From Nepenthes gracilis (lineage: Eukaryota > Streptophyta > Magnoliopsida > Caryophyllales > Nepenthaceae), in assembly GCA_033239525.1 (NCBI GenBank), contig BSYO01000013.1, positions 10,378,501 to 10,442,500 on the forward strand: a DNA stretch of 64,000 nucleotides, read 5' to 3'. Both the position numbers and the translations under genes were made by a program. A model generated the notes under the pieces. That model saw only the letters and a list, made by a program, of their open reading frames with translations, was not told the DNA's origin and did no database searches. Positions 47,983 through 60,800 of the stretch are shown here, piece after piece; position 1 is the stretch's first letter, and every line of letters begins with the position of its first letter.

Positions 47983-49489
47983 ATATGAATGCAGAAACAT
48001 GTAGCATTAACAAATACCTTTTAGGAATATACTTATCTTTCTCATTATATTTCTAATCCTTTTAGGTTCTAAAATATACATAAATTTTATTATTTCTGCG
48101 GATCGGGGCTAGTAGACCTTATCAGCTAATGGTGTGATTGAATGAAGAAATAAATGTTTTTGCTTCCACACATTCTGAGGCACAAACAACCGTAATTCAA
48201 ACACTTCATAGTGAGTAGTATACATTTAGCCAGATATACAGGGCCATAAAACATATGCCACCATGTCCCTTGTGGCCCAGAGGCAATCCTCATGCTTCTG
48301 CAGTAATATCATAAGGTATGTTAGGAATACTATCATTCTGAAATATAAATTTTAGGTTTAATTTCATAATTACTTATTTTTAAGGAAATTTCATATTCAT
48401 TCTAACACTTTGTTCTCACTTTAGGAGAACAATTCATCAAACATAACATATGAAATTTTTTTTATATTTTTCATAATTGCATAATTCTTATGAGTTTAAA
48501 TCTCTACATGACTTAAATTACATGCATAGTGAATGTAAAATATGAAAAAAATTAGAAATTCTTACCACCTTAAGCCAAATATAACTTTAGAGTTTTCAGA
48601 TAATAAATTCCTTCATAAATACATATAATATAATTTTCAAAGTATATACAAAATAACATAAATAATGCACATGTGAATAAATATCCCGATCCATGTCCGA
48701 TAATATTTTTGATTTACATAAAATTAACATATATAAAATATATATAAATAAATACTAAATAATCAAAGTATCCATACCTATAAAATTAGGGTTTCAAATT
48801 CCTAAGGCCAAATTATGCATAAGTTACAAATAAAACAAGTAAAATCAAAGGGGCACGGGTTAGGGTTTCGTGAGACGAAATACTGCACAAATCTTAAATA
48901 TCGGATATGAAATCAAAATATTTATATACTTATTATATGAGTATCATAAAAATAATAAAAATAACTACATGGATTGGTATCTGGATAAAAATACCTAAAG
49001 GGATTGGGACAAAAAGTAAAAAGAGAGAAAGAAAAGTATATGAGTGTACTTACCTCGACTCGATGTATAACTTATCAAACTAACTCTAAGCCGGATTTGA
49101 TTTCGGGAACATTGATTTCCTCTCTCTCTCTCTTCTCCTTCGCATTCTCTCTCTCTCCTCTCTGGACCATTGCAAAATAATGCGTGAAAATCCTAACCCG
49201 TTTTTATAAACAAACTGGTGCTCGAGCGCCAGCCGAGTGCTGGAGAGCTCGAGTGCTGGTCAAGCGCCAAGGCGTTTGAGCACTCATCGAGCAGACGGTT
49301 CTGCTAAATGCACCCTCGAGTGCACCTCGGGCGTGGCTATTCTGCCAAACGCACCCTGGGCACGCCTCAGGTACCAAGCTCCCAACTCCTTTTTTGCTTT
49401 TGATACTAATTTTTAAATATACTTAAACCTAATCTTAATTATATTAACTTGACCATCCTAATTACTATGTTTTAAAATCTAGAACTTCA
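47983..49489 (-). repeat. Gypsy-1 5' LTR, outer part
   Basis: Resumes after the second ATATG. Contains ATTCTGAGGCACAAAC, the CTCTCTCTCTCTTCTCCTTC tract (49122-49141) and a GC-rich block with GTGCTCGAGCGCCAGCCGAG. Ends CTAGAACTTCACA at 49489, beyond which Gypsy-3 integrase text begins. Confidence 0.85.
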
Positions 49490-52139
49490 CATGTCCGGTA
49501 ACTATTATCATAGACAAACTCAACAAATAACAAATAGTCATACAAATTTTCTTTTATCTCCATGACATATTCCCTCAATATATCTTCATAAATCTAAATC
49601 ATTTTTTCCAATTGTCCATATGGTATGCTATACTAAACTTCAATTTTGTGTCCAATTTATAGTTTAAAATTTCCTAAAGCTTGGACACAAATCTAGGGTT
49701 TTGATCTAAAATAGTTGAAGCTAAAATATCATATAATCTAACTACTTCATTAATGTATAACCTTACCAAATGATCCTTCAAATATTTCATCCTAACAGCT
49801 ATGAAGAATACTTATTTTGTTAAACCATTTACAATCATCTATATGGTAGTACTTGACCCCACAACAAACTCTATTATTATCTGCTTTCACTTCCAACTGA
49901 AAACTGGCATATGTTTCAAAAGATTTTGCACTTTTTTGTGCTTGACTTTCACTTTTGACATATGACACACAATCCAACAAATACTACAAATTCTTTCCCC
50001 ATGTTTGTCCACCAAAAAAATCCTTTGGTAAATAGTGATACATTTTATTAATTATTCGATTGATTGCAAACATAGATCAATGGGCTTTGTTGATAATCTC
50101 TTCTTTTACCTCCTCATCTTAGGTGCATAAATACGAATCTTAAATCTCAAAACTCCTTCAACCCAAACATTAAATTCAACTCTTGATTCTTAATTCAAAT
50201 CCTCAGTAATGTTAACAAAAACTATATTATCCATTTGCCTTCATTTAATTCTTTCAATGATTTATGGTTAAATATGAAAATATAACAAAATCATATTCAT
50301 ACCTTGAGAATGTAATTTAATGTTGCTCTACTTCATGTAATCAACTCAATTTTCTTGATTATCAAATGAGAAATTAAACTTTCAAACATATGGCTCAAAA
50401 CATCCGCTAATGCATACACTTTTCTTAGTTGATATTGAATCTTACAATTGTAATCATTTAGTAGGTCTATCCATCTTCTCTACTTTATATTTGATTTTTT
50501 TCTAAGAAAATAAATATTTTAACCTCTTGTGGTAACAATATACCACAATTTTTTCACCATAAAGGTAATTCTCTAAACCTTCAAGGCAAAAAATGACCAC
50601 TGCTAATTTTAAATTGTGGGTGGAATAATTTTTTTTATATACCGGGAGTTGTCTTGATCCATAATCAATCACTCCACCATATTGCATCAATATACAACCC
50701 AAACCTCTTTTAGAAGTATCATAATAAACAATACATCCTCCAAACCATTGTGAAAATAAAATGGTTCACACTTCGAAATAAGAAGATGAACTTGCTTATG
50801 CAAACATTCAACATTAGAATGATAATATGACAATCAATTTTATTCCTAAAATTACATTGAAATTGTACATATCCAATAAAATTAAATCTATCCCTAATTC
50901 AAACCCATATTCCCAAACTACACAAACTTAGATATCACTAAAAAATAATCAATAATTCATGGTGGTGAATACAAATGATGTATAAACTTAGGAAATGTAA
51001 AAGAATGCATAGATAAAGGGTCCAATATTACATGCGCTAAAGTCTCACAAATTGAGTTTATTTTCCACTACAAAAGGAGACACATCCACATTTTTGGTTT
51101 TCACCGCAAAACCCCCCCCAAAGCATTCTACTTTTTAGCCATTTGCCTCAAATGATGAGGGCCCTTCTTTATCAAACGGCTGGGTTTGACATGGTTAAAT
51201 TTTTTCTTAGTTTGCTTATAATATGGTTAGCTTCCATGGAATTTCCCACAATAATCATAAACAAGCTTAGATTGTTGTTTCTAACCCAACATCCCTCAGC
51301 TTCCTTCCCTATCCCCTTATCATAGAACTTAGATCTATTATGGGATCCTTTTAATCCAAAACTTTATCCTCCTTAGCTTGCATTTATTTTCTCAAATAAT
51401 TTATCCTTCTTTAACTCTTGCTCAAAATATAAAGCCCAGTTAAGCACTTCTTTATAAGTCTATAGCTGCAAAGTCACCAATTGACTCTAAATTGCATCAT
51501 CCAATATTTAAAGGAACTTTCTTGTTTTTCTCATCTCATTCATCACTACATATAGGAAAAAACGAGCTAACTTATTAAATTTGACGTCATATTTTTCCAC
51601 CGCTCCATTATCTTGTCACAAATGAGTGAATTTATTCTTGCTCTACTCTCACAAACTTGGTGGAAAGTATTTGTCAAAAATGCCTCAAAAAATATGTTCT
51701 ATAAAATTTCCTCATTCTTCAAATCAAATATTTTATTTTTCATCACCCACTAATAGTCGGCATCACCCTCAAGTTTGCATAAAATAAACTTTACCTTATC
51801 CTCATCCGGACAATCAATCACTTCAAAAATATTTTCAATTCAACTGATCTATATCTCTACCTTCATCGAATCAAAATCATCTAAAAATTCAATCACACAC
51901 TTATTAGTGGACTAATCATAAGCTGTGAAAATATTCCCCGGAAGAGCAACTACTGGCTCCTAATTAGGTTGTCTCTAGGCTATTTAATCCATGACTTCTA
52001 CTATCTTTGCTATTATGAAACTCACTCTCTTGACTAAAACTAACACCTCCTTGACTTTCTAATATTTTAATACTTATTATGACACATTATAAATTTAATT
52101 CCTAAAATCATATAATATGCTTTAATTACAACTTAATCT
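49490..52139 (-). pseudogene. Gypsy-3 interior: integrase, RNase H, protease, gag remnants
   Basis: Gag at 51930-51380 (minus): CVIEFLDDFDSMKVEI, VIDCPDEDKVKFILCKLEGD and YWWVMKNKIFDLKNEE, then QLVTLQL, with stops. Protease C-terminus near 50900-50750 ends SKCEPFYFHN. Within about 50 bases the RNase H begins (50702-50502: GCILMQYGGVIDYGSRQLPV, KKNYSTHNLKLAVVIF), so the whole RT is missing. Integrase text between 50150 and 49490 can be placed only by its similarity to 31300-31040 and is cut by the Gypsy-1 LTR. No frame is intact. Confidence 0.75.
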
Positions 52140-55100
52140 AAGACTACGTCTATCCCATCCTCAATCACAAAATCATAAATAAGTACATAAATCAAACTTA
52201 ACCCAACGTCAGAACATAACTCTACAACCAATACTATTAGACAAAGACATAATATAAAACAAAACCCAAAAACCAAAAGACACCTTTGAAAATTGGCTCT
52301 AAAATAATCCACCACCTACTCAATGAATAACCAAATAAGTAACATAAAAGCATCCATTGCTAATGTTAAAAATACCAGAGTATGAAATTAGAGTCATAGA
52401 CACACTGGCCATCAAAAACAATTATTCTAAAACTAAATTATTAAGTCATAATAAAAAAAAAAAAACAAATGGTTAATGAGAAGTATCCTAAAACTATTCT
52501 TTTAGAATTGACTCCCCATCCAATTATTTTACAAAAGAATCTAAGCTTGTAAATCTGAAAAGTTATAAAAATAGTAAGAGTAAACCAAAACTCAATAAAG
52601 TATACATAATATATATTTATAGATATCATTAAAATTATTAAGAAAATTAATCATAATCAAATGTAAAAATATCGAAGATGATGATTAGTGAAAATGTGTG
52701 ACAAGTATAAAAAAGTATAAAAAATAAAAACCAATAATAATTTCATTAATAAATGTCGAATATTGAAGATTAGGCTATAATTACTTTCCCATAGCCCAAG
52801 CCACAGGTTACTATTCATGATATGTGAGTAAGTATATTATATATTATTCTCTATAAATTTAGACAAATACTACTTTTTAAACATGTAAATATTAGTTGCA
52901 ACATTTAATTGTAAATAATGTGCTAAAATATGTATGAATAATATACTAAGACTCCTTATCTAATTATTCTACAAGAGAATCCAAGCTTGTAAATCCGATA
53001 AGTTACCAAATATAAAATTAAAATGAGTTTAATACTCAATAAAATATATACAATATATATACGTAGATATCATAAAAATCATGAGAAAAATCAATAATAA
53101 TCAAATATGAAAATACCGAACATGAAGATAAGTCAGTAGAAACATATGAAAAACATAATGAAGTATAAGAATTAAAGATCAATAATAACCTCATTAATAA
53201 AGTCAAATATTGAAAATAATGCTACGATTGCTTTCTCATAGCCTAACCCATATACCATTATTCATAATCTATAGGTAGGCAAATTATATATTATTCATTA
53301 TAGATTGGGAGAAGCGCTACTTTTCAAACCCGTAAATATTAGTTATGGTATTTTATTGTAAATAATATACTAAAATATACCTAAATATATTCCATTAATT
53401 TTGTATAATAGTCCTTAATTAGGCAAAGTAGAAATTTCACACAAATAAAAATTTTTCAAAAAGTGAAAGACAAATAATCTTGACAAACTGTAATATCAAC
53501 TTTTATCAAACTTTTTGTACAAAAGAAGACATTTAAAGTCATTTACTTATAAATTTTAAAATTTCTTAACAAATTTTATGAAATTTGACATCGGCCTTCC
53601 AAACTACGAGATTTATAAGCAAACTTGACGTGCATGTAATGCAAATACAAGTGATGCGTCCTAGATTTAAATTTTAAATGGATTCAGGTCGATCTAGTCC
53701 GTAAGATTTTGGTCACTGTCCGCTGAGTTTAAGATCCTGTACACCACAACTTTAAATGAAAGGTCGGGTGACAACAAGATTTATTCCCACCGAAAGCGCT
53801 TCAACGCTCAAGTTAGTAAACAACCTTCTGAGGATAAAAAGGTAAATATAGAGAATGTAAAGATGAATGTCAGGAGTGGATTTTAAGAATGATAATGGGA
53901 GGTGTTCTTGCGAAGAGAGAGGCTTTGGTCGTGGATGTTTATGAAAAGCAGCTTTCTCTAAGTATTGAGCTTGTAGGGAGCTAGTAATTGAGAGAGAGAG
54001 AAAGTGTTGGGATACTCGAAAGTTTCGAGAGCTTGTATTAGCTTAAGTATACAAGAGGGCGTGCCTATGGGTGGGTTTTTATGGCATTTTATAGTCGTGG
54101 GCTCCTACTACTTTCTTTAGGTGGCGAGACGGGATGCCTAACTTCTGTGGGGATCATTACCTTCCCTAGCATGAGTGTGGGCACAATTCTGGGTTGCAAC
54201 GATTAGAAAGGAGGATTCCCTTCCTTCCGTGGAGATACCGCGTACAGTGACCTTTATGGCGCACTTTGTGGATCACATGCTGATTTGTGCTATTTTCCTT
54301 CCGGGATATATCTGATTCTAGGATACTGCCGTTATATATAATATTGCCTTTCTTGGAGATGTGGAGAATTATGGTAAATGACCGTTGAGGCTTGGGAAGG
54401 TATGCATGAACCGATTTCGATTTGGGCCGCGTTCAACCTGCTTGCTATGCTCTTTCGGTTAATAACAGTGTTGATAGTCTCAGGTACAAATAGGCCACTA
54501 TCAATGATTGGCTACTTATTCCTTTTGGGCCGGCCCACTACTAGCATTCCCATCAACAATAGAGGTACAAAATGTAATACATATATGTGAATTTAAAATA
54601 TGAAATATAAACATTTGAAAAATTCAGCAACAATTAAAAATAAACTTAAATGTACTTTTTAACTTAGATTTAGCAAATACCTGCTTGAAACTATCTTCTT
54701 TTGCCTTCTCTCTTTTTTTTTCTTTTTTTTTCCTTTTTCCAAAACTCAGTAGAGAAATGTCTAAAACCTTGAAGAAATCACTTGTATAGGTTGGCTAATG
54801 TACAAGTGCCAATTGAGTGTACATTAAACGCTAAAACCTATTACAAACATGGATAAGTGCATCTCACCTTGCGTACAAAATGCTAACCATTTTATTAATT
54901 CATGTATGAGCACACTCTCTGCTACACACAACCCATTCAACTAAGCAACGTATTCTACTAAGTCATACATGAGCATACCTCTACCGTGTACAAGCACTAC
55001 CTATTCGACTTAGCGATGCATGAGAATACCTTTGCCACGCACGAGCGTCACTATTTTTAAATACTTTATTTTTATTTTTAAACACACAATTATTCTCAAA

Positions 55101-55198
55101 GATTTATTTGATACTATAATTCTTGATGTCATAAAATATAAATTAGCAATAAGGTATTATAGCTATTATCTTCAATTATGGAATATGATTATGTTATC
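52140..55198 (-). repeat. Gypsy-3 5' LTR with a duplication and an insert
   Basis: Matches 23874-25332 along its left part. Two changes are private to this copy: a tandem duplication of exactly 440 bases (ACTCC at 52511 and again at 52951) and a 915-base insert at 53651-54565. The start is approximate and the end at 55198 depends on the tentative ACTAC duplication. Confidence 0.65.
53651..54565. mobile_element. Unclassified 915-base insertion flanked by TACAA
   Basis: The other LTR copy runs without break through this place (24930-24960). Here it is cut by 915 bases with higher GC content, flanked by TACAA (53646-53650 and 54566-54570). It begins GTGATGCGTCCTAG and ends CATCAACAATAGAGG. There are no clear inverted ends and no convincing frame (54378-54590 is short and unmatched). 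A 5-base duplication fits a solo LTR or a small LTR derivative. Confidence 0.6.
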
Positions 55199-55203
55199 AC
55201 TAC

Positions 55204-57874
55204 AGGGTCAAGGTTTCTATAATCAATTATATTGAAAAGCCTTTGTTTGCTATTTAAGGTTATGAAAATTATGGAATATAATGTGAAATGATTGCCATCT
55301 TCAACATTGTGTTGGATTAAGCAGTGTTGGTTTTCCTCAAATTAAATCAGCCATAAAGGTTTAGAATCCCTCAAAGTTTTATATATTATTATTATTTATC
55401 AAAATAGGTAAACTTTACAATATCGATTTTTGTGCATCAACTATTCATAAACCCACTATTAGATTCGTTTCTAAGCTGGGTCACACTAACCTATTGTCAA
55501 ATTTTACTCTTTGCTGCTCTCTTCAAGGGATTGTGGCCGTTGAATAGAGCGTGTGGACAATCTCCGTGAAATTCACATATTGTGCTCTTTACTTAAATAC
55601 GCTTGATACAATTCTTCAAGAATAATTTGAGCCTTCTGCAAGGTATTTCCCATACTGCCCAAGCTCCAAACAATTATTTTTACGAGTGCTCTTTTGCTGT
55701 TGATGTGTGATGTATAGCAGTGCGGTTTCCTATATGTATTTGACAACTTTGTGTAACGTGTCATCATGATTTACGATACAAACGTATCTTGTGGGATCAT
55801 TACAAATGAGGTTTACAATACTGAAATGATGAAGGTGACAAACCCATCAATAATGGAGCTGAGCCTCTCCCCAAACAACTTGCATAAGACCATGTCTTAA
55901 GGATGAATGAAGTCTCGGAGTTAACGCAAGACAAATTCCCGATCAATCAAAATGTTACCAAGAATGAGCTAATTCTAATCCCTATCATTAATGAAGTAGT
56001 TCTAAGAGAATCAAATACTTACCAATTAGAATATAATTAAAACAAAAGAAGGTTTCCAAAAGAGAAAGCATCACCACCAAAAACAATTTAGGCCGGCTAG
56101 TCCCAAGGCTTGCGAGAATTTTCAAGCCTCCTTGGGTGGCACAAATTCATCTCCTTATCAAATATCCCTTCTCCACGGCACAACTCCCTCCCCTTTAAAT
56201 TAGGATGTTGTTTTCATTAGCAAGTATATTAGAGTTGAGTGAAAATATTAATTTTTGTTTTAGGAAGAAGAGTGCAATCTCTAAAGGAATCTATGACCCT
56301 TTAATTGGTAAGTGGATTCCAATCCCCTAGGCTAAGTAAAAATTTAAGCAGATTATTGGAAAGTGAGTGATTCCCTTTCTACAATGTGATCTTTCTCCAA
56401 AATAATTATCCTATCATCCGTCAATATATCATTCATTTTATCTTTTATTTTATTTTAGTTCCTACATAATGATTTAATAATGCAAGATCAATATTATTTT
56501 CTTCCTCATTCTCTTCATCAAGCCCACGGCAATATATCTTCCCTTCCCCATACCCTAGTATTATTACAATTTTATATTTTTGTCTTTGTTTGGATATTTT
56601 TTCACTTCAACCCGATCAAACAAATAACCTCTTGGTTTGTTATTTTTCCTCCAGTTCATTAGCTCTCAAAACTTTCGTACATAACAGTGATGCGGTACCA
56701 GACCATCCACCCAGCAGTCCGAACGGCCCAACTCAGGATCCCATCAAAGAAAGCTTTAATGCTTGCAGTAAATACAAGCACATTACTGAATGCCCCCAAG
56801 ATGATGAGGGAATTGCCCCTAGGCACGGCTAGTGTTCATTTCCCAAAGAACCAGCATTGATTGTTGTGTTGCACGACAAGTCTCCTTGTTTGCTTTGTTT
56901 TTTATTTAAATAGAAGAAATCTTAGAGTTTTGGTAGAATAGACAAGAGAGAAAAGAAAAGAGCAGGGTTCTTAAATTTTGACTTAGAGTGCAATAGTGAT
57001 TAAGTGAATGAGTTTTTAAATAGACTATCATAGCTGATGGTCTTTTGTTGTTGAGTGAATCTCAATACTGAAGTGAGTAATTATTTAAAAAACTATCTGA
57101 AAGTTAGGTGATTTCCTTTATTAGGTAAATAATTCTCTAAATACTATCTTATACATAGCCAAAAATTATATAATTTATTTATTTTATTTTTATTATTTTA
57201 TAGTTATTTCTTATTTTTTAAATTTCTAGTAATTTATTTTGTATTTTGTCATATGTCATAAAAACATAAAGTGATTAATTGGCAAGCTTGCTTTCCTATC
57301 TTTACTAAATTAATGTTTAGTCTGATAGATATATACATGTAAAAGTAGACAAACATCACAACAGTTGAATTATTTCAATATGACATCACATGTTTGGAAT
57401 AAATACAGAGATAATATATCTATAATATAGGAATAAAGTTACATATATCTAATATTTATAAAACCTTGCAATATCTGGGCCCCGTGAATCGGGCATCCTT
57501 TTAGGTCTGTAGATATTATGCTGCAATAGCTTTTATAATTAGCTCGATATGTTAATTTTTTGCCAGTAAGTGATGGCGTGCAATATCTTTTCCCAAATCA
57601 AACCATTAATAAACATGATGGAAAGCCATAATAATCATTACGTTCATCCCTTCATCTCTCTTGCTGATCTCGTTTTCTCATCTCTTTGCCCACTCCTATG
57701 AAAGAGACAGCTGACTAAATACAGGTATGATAACTAAGTAGGAAGATAACAAGGTGCCAAAAACAACATCATATTTCATTCACACTCAGAAAACTTTCTT
57801 GACAAAGAGGTAGTAGCTTTTTTTTTTTTTTTTTTTTTGCCAAACGGAAACATTACTTAATGCTTTACGGATAA
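55204..57874. other. Gene-poor spacer between the nested stack and WAT1
   Basis: No transposon ends and no family recognised. One plus-strand stretch, 56655-56832, has normal codon appearance, follows TTTTTCCTCCAG and ends in TAG, so it could be a last exon; I know no homologue. A T21 run (57818-57838) lies just beyond the WAT1 stop, within its likely 3' untranslated region. Confidence 0.4.
57818..57838 (-). repeat. A21 run after the WAT1 stop codon
   Basis: Reads as 21 adenines on the coding strand, starting 37 bases beyond the stop codon, so it is probably in the transcript's 3' untranslated region. Confidence 0.9.
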
Positions 57875-60800
57875 TCAAACGTTTTCTGCAGAAGGCGGAA
57901 GGAGGGGCTGAGTAAGGGAAGACTTGATAAGGCTATGTGTTTTGCTGGCCCCTGGCTCTATAGGGGACGGGATTGCAGCCTTGGCAAATTTTGCCTCTTC
58001 GTTCTTGCCCCACAACACTAGGTACAACCCTGTTATGATCAAAACTGCTCCGATGATCCTGTGTATTACAGTCATAGTCAGTGAATGCGCCATAGTCAAG
58101 TCAGAAAATCATCTATGATTGAAGACACTCATATTTTTCCAATATGTTTGGTATGAAATTCCACGAGGAAATATATGAAAAAGCAAAGCTATTCAATACC
58201 ATGGATTATTGTAAAATAAAAGTTTTCTGTGCTAATACACAAAGCAAAATAATCTTTTATCATTATTGTATTTTGCATAGTTTTATGGACTATTCTCATT
58301 AAAAGGATCCAAAGGAAATGTCATCCTCTAACAAAATAAACTATGTCCATGAAAGAGGATGGTCCCAATGTCAATAGTATGGCGAAGCATAGATTAACTA
58401 CTTGTCTACTTTTACATGTGAAAGGGACCACTATATATTTGGGCCATTGTATCATTTGTGAGTAAGTAGATAAGGTGTAGTTACCAAACTAATTTTTGCA
58501 AAGATCAGGGCCTTTGTTACAAAGAGCATTCCAATTCTAGGAACCACAATCCAATTGGGTGAGATATGTGTAGAATTAATATTTGGGCTCGTTCAATTTC
58601 AAAATGATTATGAGCCTCCTTGCCCTTTATTCTCTTTCTTTCTTGGCTTTGGTTTTTATTTTGATTTTATTTTTCGAAGGAAGAAAAAAAAAAAGAGGTA
58701 TCAGATAAACAGTATTGAATAGATGATGAAAGAGAAACTACAGTTAGTGGGTGGGTGGGGGTGGGAGAAAGTGGTGAAAGAGGGGAGTACTACTGACCCT
58801 CCCAAGTAGAATTCTTCCCCCAAAGCAATGGAGGCCATAATAGCGACAACCAAAGTCTGAACAGGCTGATACACTGCCACAAACACAGGGCCACCCCTAT
58901 CAATGCACCATATCTGTACAGCGAATGCAATCCCTGATGCTACTACTCCCTGTGAGAGAGAGAAAGAGAGAGAGAGACCATCAAAATCAACAACAGCACT
59001 CTAGCTAGCTCGTTTGATTTGCAATAATTGATTCCTCTCCCTTTCCCAACATTTACATTTTCCTCTATTCCTTTATAATAAAGCACAAAGATTTAAAAAA
59101 CTTGTCAGAAAGCACGTAAATGACTGCTATCGTTTAGCACCTGTGTATACATTTCCGGCAGCCCCAGGACTTGGGCTGCACATGGGTGGTGTTTGCCATT
59201 TATTTGTTTGGACTGACGAGGGTCTTATTCAATACAAATTGTTCACTCTGACCGACGAATTGCAAAATTTTCCTTTGGTAAAGTCTCGCTAAAACATATT
59301 CGTTTTCTAAAGTGCTCATGTACCTAGACTCCCATTTTTTCTATAGGACGTTCCAACTAAAGATATATAAATATTCAGTCTCTAGCCATGATTTTTCTTT
59401 GCGTGAAGGATAAGATGACCGACAGAATTGAAAAACAAAATTGAAAATTTTAATTCTGAAGTACTGCTAGAGTTGGGATTACGGGCTGTGCATTTTGTGG
59501 GTGCATATACTGAATCTGATTAGTTGTGTAAGTGTTGTTGAAAGTTCCCTCAAGTGGCGGCCGTTTGCATTTTTCTTAATTACTAATTAACGGTTTGATG
59601 CTAATAAAGTTTCAGTGTTCACAGTCCGTCGGATATACACCAAAGCTCTAAACTCTTCAACCCAAACACCAAGTTTAGGATTTTCTATTGAAGTATTGAA
59701 AGCAAAACTCTAGTTATTGGTCTAATGATTTTCTTTTTCCTCCCAGAGATAAAGTTTCTTCTGTCATCACGGTGTTTCATTTCATCCTCTTTTGTGCTTA
59801 AAACTAAACAATTGTACTTTATTAGATGCAGTCTTTGTAAATTAAAACGTGGGGCGTAAATAAGAAGTGAAAAACAGAACATATAAAATAGACATCAAAA
59901 GAATACAGAATGAAATTTCACTTAAGTGCGGTTGTTCTACGAATGTTTGTCGTACGTGCTGGTATAAAGCATTCATATTCGGATTGCCAAGCCAAATAAT
60001 TCAAATTTAAAAATCTGGCCACTTTGTTTGCTGCTTAGCGAGTTTGTCGAAGGAAATGACTGTTTCTTTAGTGTACTTACGGCATAGAGGACGCTTAAAA
60101 TCTCAGCACCAGAGTGGAAGCTCCATGCGCTTGCGTCTCTCTCGAGGAAAGCAGCGATTATGAGAAACTGTATAAGGCCAAAGAAGCAAGTGTAAGATGT
60201 GACAGATAACCTAGCCGGGTACTTCTGGAGAACCGGCTTTTGCAAAACTAGCCACCCGGACCATGACAAGCAGTGCCCGATTAGAAATATGCAACCCAGA
60301 GTCCAGTTCTTCCCGTTTACGTCCCCCAGGGAGAGGAGCAACATCGGCGTCGCTTCGTGTAGTGGTGGAGTCGGGCTGTATATCGCCGGGCCCTTGTATA
60401 GTGTTATCACTGTGGCCCCGGCTACGCAGCCTATTGTTCCAGCCACCTTTGCTATCCCATCCTTTCGGTTTAGTCTCACTTTCTCTATCCTGAAAACATA
60501 GGATATACACATTATCTATAGAAAAAAACAAATGCTAATTAGCCTGTGAAACTGAAATTTTTACTCTATTAGAAGCTTAAAGGTCCTGAATTTTAGTCCA
60601 AGTCTTGGTATGCTACCAGGCCAAATTAAGCACATCCATACGATCTAAGCACTATGAAAGTAATTGCTAGACAAAGCAGAAATCTTTACCCGAAATAAAA
60701 CAGGATCTCACACTTGTAGGAGGAGAAATTGGGTCAATTATGAACTTCTGCCCAAATAGCATTTTCCTTTTCAAAAAATTGAGGCCATTTTGAAAGTGCC

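Larger units (their letters stand above)
29160..49489 (-). mobile_element. Gypsy-1: Tekay-like chromovirus holding two nested elements
   Basis: Minus-strand element: 5' LTR at 39301-39864 continuing at 47983-49489, primer site 39288-39298, gag to integrase between 39044 and 30250, 3' LTR ending at 30221. The 4.4-kb gag-only Copia sits in its RNase H/integrase linker and Gypsy-2 in its 5' LTR. Without inserts the interior is about 4.7 kb, as expected for this class. LTRs of 2 kb or more and a chromodomain-like tail point to the Tekay/Del lineage (inference). Its left boundary is unclear. Confidence 0.85.
23874..55198 (-). mobile_element. Gypsy-3: outermost, oldest element of the nested stack
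   Basis: Inferred from two related LTR-like blocks (23874-25332 continuing at 27996, and about 52140-55198) around a minus-strand gag, protease, RNase H and integrase remnant (49490-52139). Its interior was entered by Gypsy-1. ACTAC occurs at 23869-23873 and 55199-55203, but the right LTR end does not read CA there, so this duplication is tentative. About 700 bases expected between integrase and the 3' LTR are not recognisable. Confidence 0.6.

Noticed and set aside
49490..52139. Gypsy-3 interior as part of Gypsy-1
   Set aside because: It has its own gag, RNase H and integrase text, diverged from Gypsy-1, and lies outside the Gypsy-1 LTR end at 49489.
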